A DNA stretch of 64,000 nucleotides, from contig NZ_CP071463.1 in assembly GCF_017352095.1 (NCBI RefSeq), positions 3,224,001-3,288,000 of the forward strand, in the 5' to 3' direction. Under the pieces are notes generated by a model that worked only from the letters and a program-made list of their open reading frames with translations, ran no database searches and had not been told where the DNA came from. The position numbers were made by a program, and so were the translations under genes. This DNA is from Natrinema longum. GTDB taxonomy: Archaea > Halobacteriota > Halobacteria > Halobacteriales > Natrialbaceae. Position 1 is the stretch's first letter. Each line of letters begins with the position of its first letter. Of this stretch, positions 17,582 to 25,152 are shown piece after piece.

Positions 17582-18673
17582 TCAGTCTTCGGTCTCGGTC
17601 GGCAGCTTGTTCGTGGGTTCGTGCGTGACGTTCTCCGAGACCCGGCGGCGGTTTTGCTCGCCGATCCGGTCTGCGACCTCGCCGACGACGTCCTCGAGGT
17701 GGCTCTGAACCTCGCTGTCGTCGTCCTTGACGAGTGCCCCCTCGCTACCGTCGGCACCGAAGTCGGGATGGATCGGGATCCGGCCCAGCAACGGCACGTC
17801 GTACTGGTCGACGATGGTATCCGCACCGCTGGTCCCGAACAGCCCGTGCTGGTCGCCACAGGACGGACAGATAAAGGAACTCATGTTCTCGACGACGCCC
17901 AGCACCGGGGTGTCGTGTTTGTTGAACATCTGGATCCCCTTTCGGGTGTCGTCCAGTGCCATCTCCTGGGGCGTCGTGACGACGACCGAGCCCGCTACCG
18001 GCATCGACTGCAGCAGGTTCAACGTCGCGTCGCCGGTGCCCGGCGGCAGATCCACGATGAGGTAGTCCAGCTTGCCCCACTCGACGCCCTCGAGGAACTT
18101 CATCATGAACTTGTTGACCATCGGCCCACGCAAGATCGCGGGGTCGTCGTCCTCCTCCATCATGATTCCCATACTGATGACGCGGACGCCGTCCGAGCGC
18201 GGCGGGACGATTTCCTCGTTGGGTGTGACGCCGGGTTCGCTCTCGACGGGGAGGATCTGCGGGATGTTCGGGCCGTGAATGTCGGCGTCGAGCAGCCCCA
18301 CCATCGCACCGCGTTTCTCGAGTCCGGCCGCGAGGTTGGCCGCGACCGTCGTCTTGCCGACGCCGCCTTTACCGGAGGAGACCGCGATGACGTTGCGAAC
18401 TCGCGGCAGAACCTCGTCGTCGAACCCATGTTCCTCGCCGACGTGTGCTCGCAGGTCGGGCTCGAGGCCGGCGTCCTCGATGACCTCGCGGATCCGATTG
18501 CCAAGTTCCAGTTCGGAGGGGGCATACGGCGCGTTGAACGCGAGCGAGATCCGGGCGGTCTCGTCGTCGATCGTGACGTCGTTGACCAGCCCCAACGAGA
18601 CGATGTCCTCGCCGATGTCCGGGTCCTCGACCTCCTCGAGTTTGATTTCGAGTTCGTGTTCTGTGATGCTCAT
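17582..18673 (-). CDS. mrp: Mrp/ApbC/NBP35-type iron-sulfur carrier ATPase
   Basis: A 363-residue P-loop protein. Residues 1-90 form the MIP18/DUF59 domain (EHELEIKLEEVEDPDIGEDIVSLGLVNDV). The deviant Walker A follows as VSSGKGGVGKTTVAANLA near residue 98, then GLLDADIHGPNIPQ and YLIVDLPPGTGDATL. The CxxC pair that bridges a transferred [4Fe-4S] cluster is seen in SFICPSCGDQHGLFG. It should assemble or carry Fe-S clusters in the cytosol. It lies just downstream, on the same strand, of a respiratory unit containing a four-cluster Fe-S protein, a likely client; a 143-bp gap separates them. Confidence 0.94.
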   Translation of the reverse strand: MSITEHELEIKLEEVEDPDIGEDIVSLGLVNDVTIDDETARISLAFNAPYAPSELELGNRIREVIEDAGLEPDLRAHVGEEHGFDDEVLPRVRNVIAVSSGKGGVGKTTVAANLAAGLEKRGAMVGLLDADIHGPNIPQILPVESEPGVTPNEEIVPPRSDGVRVISMGIMMEEDDDPAILRGPMVNKFMMKFLEGVEWGKLDYLIVDLPPGTGDATLNLLQSMPVAGSVVVTTPQEMALDDTRKGIQMFNKHDTPVLGVVENMSSFICPSCGDQHGLFGTSGADTIVDQYDVPLLGRIPIHPDFGADGSEGALVKDDDSEVQSHLEDVVGEVADRIGEQNRRRVSENVTHEPTNKLPTETED

Positions 18674-18816
18674 AGTGACTGTGTGCTAGCCGATTAGAGG
18701 GTGTCGAACGGGATACGTGTGATGGTTCGAAACTCGAGAGTCACCGGAGTCGACACGCTGGCGACGCGGTCGAGCGCGAAAAAATGAACGCGGTGTTCGG
18801 ATGCGGTTCGTGACGG

Positions 18817-19125
18817 TTACGGCGGACCGACGCTGCTGAACGGTTCGGGCACGCCACCGTAGAAGACGAAGCCGATCAGCATGGTCAGGACGAACATCCC
18901 GACCCACATCGACGTCGTCAGGCCGACGAGGTAGCTCACACCGAGCAGTCCGGACTTCGTGTCGCGGGGCTCACCGAGGAACCACGCCGCGATCATGATG
19001 TAAACCGGAACCAGGATGACCGCGAAGATGATCCAGGTCCCCTCGTTGGCGAAGCCGGTGAAGCCGCTCGTTCCGTCGTAGCCGTGGTACAGGAGCGTCG
19101 ACGCCACTGTCAATGCTGAACTCAT
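18817..19125 (-). CDS. Small membrane subunit of the Fe-S/NrfD respiratory module
   Basis: A 102-residue protein with two or three hydrophobic segments (IIFAVILVPVYIMIAAWFLG; GLLGVSYLVGLTTSMWVGMFVLTMLIGFVFYGG). Its ATG overlaps the stop of the NrfD gene by four bases, so it is the third member of that operon. No cofactor ligands are evident. It is best regarded as an accessory membrane subunit of the same complex; the family was not recognised. Confidence 0.75.
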   Translation of the reverse strand: MSSALTVASTLLYHGYDGTSGFTGFANEGTWIIFAVILVPVYIMIAAWFLGEPRDTKSGLLGVSYLVGLTTSMWVGMFVLTMLIGFVFYGGVPEPFSSVGPP

Positions 19126-20474
19126 GCTTCCACCTCCGGTTCGGTTGCTTCCTCACTGTGCTCGTGGTCGCCGCGCAGGTGTTGGATCGCGTGGAGTTCG
19201 ACCACTGGGACGAGCTTCGAGAGGTTGAGGAATAAAAGTGCAACCAGCGCAGTCGTCCCAACGAGCGAGAGCCACTCGATCGCGCTCGGGAAGTAGGTCC
19301 CGGGCGTGTTGGCGTAGATGTCGAAGGTCGGGTGCAGGAAGCCTTCGACGACGAAGAGGATCTTCTCGGTCAGGGTCCCGGTGAGGATGATCGCACTGGC
19401 GAGAAGCGCTCGCTTCTTACTGAACAGGGCTGGACGGATCCCCTGCAGGAAGATGTAGACGAGTGTACCGAACATCATCGCCATCGCAACTCGGTAAGCC
19501 GGGTGGGCGATCTTCGCCTCGATTGCGACCGCCTTGTTGGTCGGACCGAGGAAGACGCCGTTGATGATCGTCTGGAGCTGGAACCACAGGAACAACAGGG
19601 TGAAGAACCCGAGCCAGAGGAGCATCCCGCGGAAGATGTCGTCGGTGATGATGTGGTCCCAGTCGTAGGCTCGGCGGAACGCGTAGGAGATGATCGTGAT
19701 GCCGCTGATCGCCGACATCAGGGCGATACTGAGGAACATCGGCCCCTGAATCGCGCCGGTCCAGCCGGGCATCGCCGGCAGGAGCGCGAACAGCCACGGG
19801 ATCACGCCGCCGTGGAGCAAGAGCGGGGCCATGATGATGACTGCAGCGGCGAGCCACCAGACCATCCGATCGATGACCTGGTCTTCCTTCTTCGTGTAGC
19901 CGATGGTCATCAGCTTGTAGACCGGCTCGAACATATCCGGCAGATCGTCTCGCAGACGGGTGATGTCATAGCGTAGCGTCAGGCCGAGGTACGTCGCCGA
20001 CAGCACGAAGTAGGCCGTGATGACGGTCACGTCCCACACGAGCGGCGAGTTATTGACCGTGATGTGGTAGTGTCCGATGACGCTCGTCACCATCCGGTCC
20101 GGACGGCCCATGTGGACCAGGATGTAGAAGCCGGCGGCCGAGAGGCCACCGATCGTCGTCATCTCCGCGAGGCGCGCGACCGGCATGTATCGGTCCATGC
20201 CCAGCAGGCGGACGGCGGCCGAGAGGATGATCCCGCCGTGTGCCACCCCGACCCACCAGATGAACGCGCCGATGTACAGGCCCCACGTCGAGCCGCCACC
20301 GCTCCCCCAGTCGCCGAGACCGGTGACGACCAGCCCCTTCTGGAGCTGGACCGCCCAGGCGATGAGGAAGGCAACGAGGCCCAGTGCCGCGACACCGTAC
20401 AAGATGAAGTACTTCTTCGTGAGCGTGTTGATGGGCCGGAGAATGTCCGCTTCTGATGGCTCCTTCGTGCTCAT
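19122..20474 (-). CDS. NrfD/PsrC/ActC-type integral membrane subunit
   Basis: A 450-residue protein with about ten transmembrane helices, the quinone-binding membrane anchor type found in polysulfide reductase, DMSO-type reductases and alternative complex III. Family features include GLYIGAFIWWVGVAHGGIILSAAVRLLGMDRYMPVARLAEM and NSPLVWDVTVITAYFVLSATYL. It should pass electrons between the menaquinone pool and the Fe-S subunit encoded directly upstream, with which it overlaps by four bases. The cytosolic C-terminus is His- and Glu-rich (HLRGDHEHSEEATEPE). Direction of electron flow cannot be told. Confidence 0.9.
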   Translation of the reverse strand: MSTKEPSEADILRPINTLTKKYFILYGVAALGLVAFLIAWAVQLQKGLVVTGLGDWGSGGGSTWGLYIGAFIWWVGVAHGGIILSAAVRLLGMDRYMPVARLAEMTTIGGLSAAGFYILVHMGRPDRMVTSVIGHYHITVNNSPLVWDVTVITAYFVLSATYLGLTLRYDITRLRDDLPDMFEPVYKLMTIGYTKKEDQVIDRMVWWLAAAVIIMAPLLLHGGVIPWLFALLPAMPGWTGAIQGPMFLSIALMSAISGITIISYAFRRAYDWDHIITDDIFRGMLLWLGFFTLLFLWFQLQTIINGVFLGPTNKAVAIEAKIAHPAYRVAMAMMFGTLVYIFLQGIRPALFSKKRALLASAIILTGTLTEKILFVVEGFLHPTFDIYANTPGTYFPSAIEWLSLVGTTALVALLFLNLSKLVPVVELHAIQHLRGDHEHSEEATEPEVEA

Positions 20475-22132
20475 AGCGACACCCCGTCAACACGACCGAT
20501 CGTTTCTTCGTCGAGAGCCTCCTGGCGCTTGTCGAGGAGGTCCTGATCCTCGTACTTGGTCGGTCCTTCGACCTGATAGGCCTCCGGTCCGGGTTGCTGG
20601 CCGAGGTAGGTGACGTTCGGGTTCGTCCCGATGTCCTCGAGCAACTGGAACGAACTCGGGTCGCCAGCGTACTGTTCGAGTCGGAACTGGGCCTGCTGTT
20701 CGCTGCCATCGCCGAGTCCCAGTTCGGCGTACGCCTCCTCGGTCTCGAGGTCGACGTACTGCTCGAAGGCCTCGACGGCCGCGAGAATCTGCTGTTCGCC
20801 TTCGAGAATAGAGTTGTTCTCACTGTCACCGGGCTCCATCCCCTCGCTGACAATTTCGATCGACTTCATGACCGCGAGGATGTCCGAGGTGAGGCCGTCG
20901 ATATTCTCGATTGCGGTCTCGAGGTCGTCGCCGTCGCTGAGGGCCTCGTTGACCTGATCCGCCGACGGAGCGGATTTGGTACTTTCGACGCTGTTCACCA
21001 GGTGAATGATCGCGCGACTCTTGGTCGGGTGCTCGCGGTGCTGGGACGGATCGCTGGCCTCGTCTTTGACGTTGCCAAACTGGATCGCGCCCGGCGGGCA
21101 AGCGGATTCGCAGGCAGTCGTTCCGACCTTCTCCTCTCCCTGTTTGCCGTCCTGCATGGACGGACACATCGTACACTTGCTCATCACACCGCGGGGTGCG
21201 CGACTGTCGACCCACCGCTCGCCGTGTTCGTACTCGGCGTGGGTGATCTCGTCGGGATCCTCCGGATCCTCGTTCCCGTCGATGTCCTCGTAGTCGACGC
21301 TCGGTTCGTCCCACTGGAAGTAGTTGACGCCGTAGGGACAGGCGACCTGACAGTACCGGCAGCCGATACAGACGTCGTAGTCGGTCAGGACGAGTCCGTC
21401 CTTGTCGCGGGTGTGACGGGCCGTCGTCGGACAGACCTTCTCACAGGGGGCATCCGTGCAGTGCTGGCACGGACGCACGAGCATATTGAAGTCGCTCCCC
21501 ATGTTGAAGTCGGTGTAGACGTCGGTCCCGCCGTCTTCTCCGGGCCCCCCGTTGTTCTCGTCCTCCCAGGCCATGACGTACATCCAGTTGACCCCTTTGT
21601 CGATGTCGTTCTCCTGTGTACAGGCTGTCATACAGGTCAGACAGCCGTCACAGCGCTCGAGGTCGATCGTCATCCCCCACTGGGTGTCCGATTCCTCGGT
21701 AGTCTCCTGTCGGGGTCCGTGCCCTCCTTCGGCCGCCGCGAGGGGTTCTTCCCCGTCGTCGGCGGTCCCCCAGGCACCGAGCCCGACGGCCGCCGCGCCG
21801 ACGCCCATCTTCTTCATCGTTTCGCGACGGGTCTCGTCGCCGTCGCCGTCGAAGGCGTCGAGCATGTTGGAGACGGTGCCGCTTGCCTCCTCTTGGGCCG
21901 CTTCGTAGGCCTCTTTGGTCGGGCGCTGGTCCTCGCCGAACTCCTCCATCACGTCCTCGTGATAGCGTTCGTGGAATTCGGCTTCGGAGAGTTCGCCCTT
22001 CGTGACCCGCATCGCGTCCTGGGCCATCTCCATACCGAGTTCGTTGTCGTACTCGGTATCGTCGAGCATCGCCTCGAGGTCGTCCTCCCACTCTTTTCCG
22101 AGCGGATGGAATGATTCATCGTCCGTGCTCAT
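20471..22132 (-). CDS. 4Fe-4S ferredoxin-type respiratory subunit (PsrB/NrfC/DmsB-like)
   Basis: A 553-residue electron-transfer subunit, about twice the usual length. After 115 acidic residues comes an internal twin-arginine-like segment (ETRRETMKKMGVGAAAVGLGAWG), so part of the protein may be exported by the Tat route. Four Cys groups follow: CDGCLTCMTAC, CQHCTDAPCEKVC, CIGCRYCQVAC, and CTMC with CESACPPGA, enough for four [4Fe-4S] clusters. Residues 360-553 are an extra acidic helical tail without Cys. It overlaps the NrfD gene. No molybdopterin catalytic gene is in the window, which is odd for this family. Confidence 0.9.
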   Translation of the reverse strand: MSTDDESFHPLGKEWEDDLEAMLDDTEYDNELGMEMAQDAMRVTKGELSEAEFHERYHEDVMEEFGEDQRPTKEAYEAAQEEASGTVSNMLDAFDGDGDETRRETMKKMGVGAAAVGLGAWGTADDGEEPLAAAEGGHGPRQETTEESDTQWGMTIDLERCDGCLTCMTACTQENDIDKGVNWMYVMAWEDENNGGPGEDGGTDVYTDFNMGSDFNMLVRPCQHCTDAPCEKVCPTTARHTRDKDGLVLTDYDVCIGCRYCQVACPYGVNYFQWDEPSVDYEDIDGNEDPEDPDEITHAEYEHGERWVDSRAPRGVMSKCTMCPSMQDGKQGEEKVGTTACESACPPGAIQFGNVKDEASDPSQHREHPTKSRAIIHLVNSVESTKSAPSADQVNEALSDGDDLETAIENIDGLTSDILAVMKSIEIVSEGMEPGDSENNSILEGEQQILAAVEAFEQYVDLETEEAYAELGLGDGSEQQAQFRLEQYAGDPSSFQLLEDIGTNPNVTYLGQQPGPEAYQVEGPTKYEDQDLLDKRQEALDEETIGRVDGVSL

Positions 22133-22136
22133 TAGA

Positions 22137-22208
22137 TCAGAACACCTCTGAATATGACGCTGGTGTCATGCCGGAGGTACTCGACGGCATGCACTTGAAA
22201 TCGTTCAT
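22137..22208 (-). CDS. Possible 23-residue leader ORF upstream of the Fe-S subunit
   Basis: An ATG at 22208 opens a 23-codon frame ending four bases before the Fe-S subunit ATG. A GAGGAT sequence about seven bases upstream could serve as a ribosome-binding site, which is rare among the leaderless genes here. The peptide begins MNDFKCMPSS. It could be a translated leader coupling into the respiratory operon, or chance. Confidence 0.25.
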   Translation of the reverse strand: MNDFKCMPSSTSGMTPASYSEVF

Positions 22209-22286
22209 TTGTGGATCCTCATTCCCCGTCTCACAACCGTACTTTGATGTACTATCGAGTCGATTTCCAATACGTGAGAACCAACG

Positions 22287-22298
22287 CGAATATGTTCG
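22287..22298. promoter_or_regulatory. 12-bp palindrome upstream of the Fe-S/NrfD operon
   Basis: CGAATATGTTCG, a CGAAY-N2-GTTCG palindrome identical to those at 23202 and 23544. It is 154 bp before the Fe-S subunit ATG, farther than at the other genes, implying a long leader or a promoter near 22260. The form resembles the CGAAC/GTTCG motif reported upstream of haloarchaeal anaerobic-respiration genes controlled by NarO-type regulators. Confidence 0.6.
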
Positions 22299-22488
22299 TG
22301 AGTATTTAAGTAGGTGGCGGATCTTCTATCCGCCTCCGTCCACCCCGTTCGAAGCGACCAGCGTGTCTAAATCGCTCCAGCGCCGACGCTCGAGGAGGAA
22401 ACTGGGAGGGCAGCAGGATCGGTGAGAGAGCAACGCCAAAACACGAGCGAACACGGCGGCCCCTGATCCGGTGTGCCCAGTGGATCGA

Positions 22489-23163
22489 TCAACTCGTCGC
22501 GAGTTGCTCTTCGAGCGATTCCTCGCGGTCGATGTTGGGGAGGTCCTCGACGAACCGCTTGATGATCGCCTCTTCCGCCCGGTGGAGCGTTTCGCTACAG
22601 GTCGACTTGGCGATGTCGAGGTGGCCCGCGAGGTCGGTCAGCGAACAGCGCCGCGGGGTGTCGTAGTACCCCTCGTCGACGGCGGCCGCGACGACCTCGA
22701 GCTGGCGCTCCGAGAGGAGTTGGCTCTCGTGGAGCCGCTCGCGTACGTGTTCGATCCGATACTGGAGGCCGAAGTGTTCGAGCTGTTCGGCGAGTTCGGC
22801 CAGCCGTTCCCGGGAGCCAGTGACCTCGATCGACGCCTCGCCGTCCTGAATCTCGACCGGGAGCTCGATCGGCATCCCCGACTCTCGAGAGGAAAACATC
22901 AGGAGGGGCACCGTCGTCTCGAAGTGAACCGTCGCCTCGTTGTCGCTCCACTGGGCGAGCGTGATTTCGGTGAGCTGTGGGTGGTCGTTCATCGCCTCGA
23001 TCACTTCGGGGACCGCCGGACCGGAAACCCGGACGAGTGCGAATCCGGACTCCGTCCCCGGGACGGCTGCAAGGACCCGAAAGGTCGCCGCTGGATACTC
23101 CGTCGATATCTGTTGAATCCAGATCTCCTCGGGCATTGTGAGAGTAAGGGTTGCTTGGGCCAT
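22489..23163 (-). CDS. Bat-type HTH transcriptional regulator (DmsR/NarO-like)
   Basis: A 224-residue regulator. Residues 1-155 form the bacterio-opsin-activator-type sensory region (beta-rich, with VPLLMFSSRESGMPIELPV). Residues 160-215 form the HTH_10 domain (LLSERQLEVVAAAVDEGYYDTPRRCSLTDLAGHLDIAKSTCSETLHRAEEAIIKRF). Haloarchaeal relatives DmsR and NarO switch on anaerobic respiration. The N-terminal Cys cluster described for NarO is not seen, so its signal may differ. A TATA-like AGTATATAG lies 25 nt before the ATG, with one 12-bp palindrome upstream of it and a near-match over the start, which suggests self-control. It probably governs the adjacent Fe-S/NrfD operon and the DUF2249 genes. 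Confidence 0.88.
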   Translation of the reverse strand: MAQATLTLTMPEEIWIQQISTEYPAATFRVLAAVPGTESGFALVRVSGPAVPEVIEAMNDHPQLTEITLAQWSDNEATVHFETTVPLLMFSSRESGMPIELPVEIQDGEASIEVTGSRERLAELAEQLEHFGLQYRIEHVRERLHESQLLSERQLEVVAAAVDEGYYDTPRRCSLTDLAGHLDIAKSTCSETLHRAEEAIIKRFVEDLPNIDREESLEEQLATS

Positions 23164-23164
23164 A

Positions 23165-23176
23165 CGAACGTGTTCC
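23165..23176. promoter_or_regulatory. Near-match palindrome over the regulator gene start
   Basis: CGAACGTGTTCC matches the CGAAY-N2-GTTCG pattern except for the last base. It covers the expected transcription start of the Bat-type regulator gene (ATG at 23163), a position suited to self-repression. Confidence 0.45.
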
Positions 23177-23201
23177 GTTCGAATCTATATACTGGTGGTT
23201 A

Positions 23202-23213
23202 CGAATATGTTCG
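23202..23213. promoter_or_regulatory. 12-bp palindrome upstream of the Bat-type regulator gene
   Basis: CGAATATGTTCG lies 38 nt before the regulator ATG and just upstream of its TATA-like box (23184-23192 on the minus strand), the usual place for an archaeal activator site. Confidence 0.65.
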
Positions 23214-23247
23214 GTAGGTTCCCACCCGCCGGGAAGACTGTGGTACT

Positions 23248-23259
23248 CGAACACGTTCG
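23248..23259. promoter_or_regulatory. 12-bp palindrome upstream of the first DUF2249 gene
   Basis: CGAACACGTTCG is a perfect 5+5 palindrome around a 2-bp centre. It ends 39 nt before the ATG at 23299, matching the spacing at the divergent regulator gene. No clear TATA box is visible between site and gene. Confidence 0.6.
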
Positions 23260-23298
23260 GACGAACGACCAACGGATCGCGGGCCGAACGTGGAACCA

Positions 23299-23526
23299 AT
23301 GGCAACCAAACCGACCGATCGAACGCTGGACGTCAGGGAGATCGATGGCCCGCCGTTCGACGACATCATCGCCGCACTCGGGGACCTCGAGTCCGACCAA
23401 CGACTGCGGTTGATCGCGCCGTTCGAACCCAGACCGCTCTACGAGGAACTCGACGAGCGTGGGTTCGCCCACGAGAGCGTGGAACGCGACGGCGGCGTCT
23501 GGCACGTTCTCATCGAATCCGCGTAG
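23299..23526 (+). CDS. DUF2249 domain protein, copy 1
   Basis: A 75-residue single-domain protein of the DUF2249 family: LDVREIDGPPFDDIIAALGDLESDQRLRLIAPFEPRPLYEELDERGFAHESVERDGGVWHVLI, a TusA-like beta-alpha fold. No conserved Cys is present. Family members sit near denitrification and nitric-oxide genes in many organisms, but their biochemical role is not established. The ATG at 23299 is preferred over a GTG at 23290. It is divergent from the Bat-type regulator and followed by two paralogues. Confidence 0.85.
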   Translation: MATKPTDRTLDVREIDGPPFDDIIAALGDLESDQRLRLIAPFEPRPLYEELDERGFAHESVERDGGVWHVLIESA

Positions 23527-23543
23527 CCGGCCGAGGCGAAGCG

Positions 23544-23555
23544 CGAATATGTTCG
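23544..23555. promoter_or_regulatory. 12-bp palindrome upstream of the second DUF2249 gene
   Basis: CGAATATGTTCG, identical to the sites at 22287 and 23202, ends 40 nt before the ATG at 23596. Its presence between two same-strand genes suggests that the second DUF2249 gene has its own promoter. Confidence 0.6.
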
Positions 23556-23595
23556 CACAAAGGCCGATGGCCGACTCGGACCCAGGAAGAACTAC

Positions 23596-23829
23596 ATGAC
23601 ACGACTCGATGTCAGAGAGATCCCGCCGGTGAACCGCCATCCGAAGATCCACGACGAGTTCGACGCCCTCGAGCCGGGCGAGACGTTGACGATCGTCAAC
23701 GATCACGAACCCAAGCCGCTGTTCTACGAGTTCGAGGCGGAGGTCGAGGCGTTCGACGCCGATGGCTACGAGGTCGAACGGGTCGCCCCCGACGAGTTCG
23801 TCGCCAGGTTCCCGAAACAGGAGGCGTAG
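23596..23829 (+). CDS. DUF2249 domain protein, copy 2
   Basis: A 77-residue DUF2249 protein, closest of the three to the family pattern: LDVREIPPVNRHPKIHDEFDALEPGETLTIVNDHEPKPLFYEFEAEVEAF. The NDHEPKPL run corresponds to the typical 'NDHDPRPL' loop, which copies 1 and 3 have lost. Sequence differences between the three are large, so they are old paralogues rather than a recent duplication. It has its own upstream 12-bp palindrome. Confidence 0.87.
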   Translation: MTRLDVREIPPVNRHPKIHDEFDALEPGETLTIVNDHEPKPLFYEFEAEVEAFDADGYEVERVAPDEFVARFPKQEA

Positions 23830-23893
23830 CTCCGGGAACGTCGCCGGTCCCGTCGAGGAAGCTCCGGTAGTCCCCTCCGATCCCCTGCCCGGA

Positions 23894-23905
23894 GGAACAT
23901 GTACG
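23894..23905. promoter_or_regulatory. Degenerate palindrome upstream of the third DUF2249 gene
   Basis: GGAACATGTACG differs from CGAACATGTTCG at two positions. It ends 37 nt before the ATG at 23943, with a TATA-like AAGATAGTAA between, so position supports it although the sequence is weaker. Confidence 0.4.
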
Positions 23906-23942
23906 GGGAAAAGATAGTAAGCGACCGACCGAACAGTTATGC

Positions 23943-24209
23943 ATGCAGTCGCTCACTAGCGTCGTCGACCGGACCGCCGCACCGAGTGATCGACCCCAGG
24001 AGCACCTCGACGTGCGGTCGCTCGGCCCGCCGAATCCGCTCCAGCAGACGCTCGAGCGACTCGTCGAGCTGCCCGACGAGACCGTTCTGGTCCAGCAAAA
24101 CGACCGGGTTCCCCAGTTCCTGTTCCCGAAATTGGACGACCGCGGTTACCGATACGAGACGGTCGAGCGCGACGACGACGTCGTGACCGTCATCTGGCGT
24201 GGAGACTGA
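23943..24209 (+). CDS. DUF2249 domain protein, copy 3
   Basis: An 88-residue DUF2249 protein with a 20-residue N-terminal extension, then LDVRSLGPPNPLQQTLERLVELPDETVLVQQNDRVPQFLFPKLDDRGYRYETVERDDDVVTVIWRGD. The loop equivalent to NDHEPKPL reads NDRVPQFL, so any ligand contact through that His is lost. It is the last gene of the palindrome-linked cluster; the next gene (Trm112) has no such site. Confidence 0.82.
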   Translation: MQSLTSVVDRTAAPSDRPQEHLDVRSLGPPNPLQQTLERLVELPDETVLVQQNDRVPQFLFPKLDDRGYRYETVERDDDVVTVIWRGD

Positions 24210-24331
24210 CGGACGAACGCGACAGAGACGCCGCTCGCTCGAGTCGCCACGATGGGATCGAGTGGTTCGATCGCACCGGGGACGAGCAACGTTCCCGAAA
24301 CCTTTTGCTCCAGGCGGCAAGCATATCTAGT

Positions 24332-24526
24332 ATGAACGAGTCGTTACTGGATATCCTCTGCTGTCCGCTCGACAAACACGATCTGGAACTCGAGGACGCC
24401 GAGTACGACGACGACGACGTCGTCGGCGGCGACCTCGTCTGTACGGAGTGCGGAGAGGCCTACCCGATCGAAGACGGGATCCCGAACCTGTTGCCGCCGG
24501 ATATGCGCGAGGAGACGCCGGCCTGA
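24332..24526 (+). CDS. Trm112-type methyltransferase activator
   Basis: A 64-residue zinc-ribbon protein: LDILCCPLDKHDLELE, an acidic insert, then LVCTECGEAYPIEDGIPNLLPPDM. The first Cys group and the CxxC pair fit a single zinc site. Trm112 is known as the partner that activates several tRNA, rRNA and release-factor methyltransferases; in haloarchaea many partners have been reported. The ATG at 24332 is preferred to an in-frame start nine codons upstream because MNESLLDILCCP is the family's N-terminus. Confidence 0.88.
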   Translation: MNESLLDILCCPLDKHDLELEDAEYDDDDVVGGDLVCTECGEAYPIEDGIPNLLPPDMREETPA

Positions 24527-24539
24527 GGCCGCTCCGATC

Positions 24540-25130
24540 ATGTCCGTGACCGAGGTCACCGTCCACGTCAATCGCGAGGCGGCCAACACGCTCGCGCCGG
24601 CCGCGACCGCCCTCGAGACCAGCGAGTCGTTCACGCTCCTTCTGGACGGCCACGAGACGCCCGCCCACGTTCACTGTCGCCTCGAGGGAGACCTCGGTCG
24701 AATCGCATCGCTCGATGGATCGAACTACTACATCGAACCGGGTACTGTCACGCCCGTCCCGATCGCCGTCGATACTGGCGGTATCGACAGGCCCGTCGAC
24801 GGTCACCTCGAAGTGGTAACCGGCTACGGCTCCGAATCCGTCTCGATCGACGTCACCGTCCTTCCCGGCCCACCGAACGTCGACGTCGACGAGTCGCTCG
24901 CGAAACCCGCTCGATCGGAGCCGGACCCGACGACGCTCGAGCGAGGGCTGGATCGGGTGCCCGGCGCAATCGGTTTCGAGCCGGCGACGCTCGGGGTACT
25001 GGCACTCGGAGTGGTCGCGATCGGTATCGCGGCGCTGACGACGGCCACGATCGGCGGGCCCGTCGCAACGGCCGGCATGGCGATCGTCCTCGTCGGTACC
25101 GTCGTCGCACTGTTCTTGCTGGTTCGGTAA
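24540..25130 (+). CDS. Haloarchaeal membrane-anchored protein, unknown function
   Basis: A 196-residue protein. Residues 1-115 are beta-rich and acidic, with an Ig-like feel (TEVTVHVNREAANTLAPA, ending SIDVTVLPGPPNVDV). Residues 140-196 hold two hydrophobic helices (PATLGVLALGVVAIGIAALTTATI; VATAGMAIVLVGTVVALFLLVR). No signal peptide is seen, so the N-terminal domain may face the cytosol. It starts 13 bp after the Trm112 stop and could be co-transcribed. The family was not identified. Confidence 0.72.
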   Translation: MSVTEVTVHVNREAANTLAPAATALETSESFTLLLDGHETPAHVHCRLEGDLGRIASLDGSNYYIEPGTVTPVPIAVDTGGIDRPVDGHLEVVTGYGSESVSIDVTVLPGPPNVDVDESLAKPARSEPDPTTLERGLDRVPGAIGFEPATLGVLALGVVAIGIAALTTATIGGPVATAGMAIVLVGTVVALFLLVR

Positions 25131-25152
25131 CACGGCGACCGCGGCCAGGCGG

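Larger units (their letters stand above)
22133..22488. other. Intergenic leader region upstream of the Fe-S subunit gene
   Basis: This 356-bp space separates the Fe-S subunit start from the end of the Bat-type regulator gene. It holds a 12-bp palindrome at 22287-22298, a 7-bp inverted repeat CATGCCG/CGGCATG at 22168-22174 and 22185-22191, and a 23-codon ORF described separately. The part from 22310 to 22488 shows nothing else recognisable. Confidence 0.6.

Noticed and set aside
20594-22114. 506-codon plus-strand ORF opposite the Fe-S subunit
   Set aside because: The minus strand carries four ferredoxin Cys groups; the plus frame has no family features and is a shadow.
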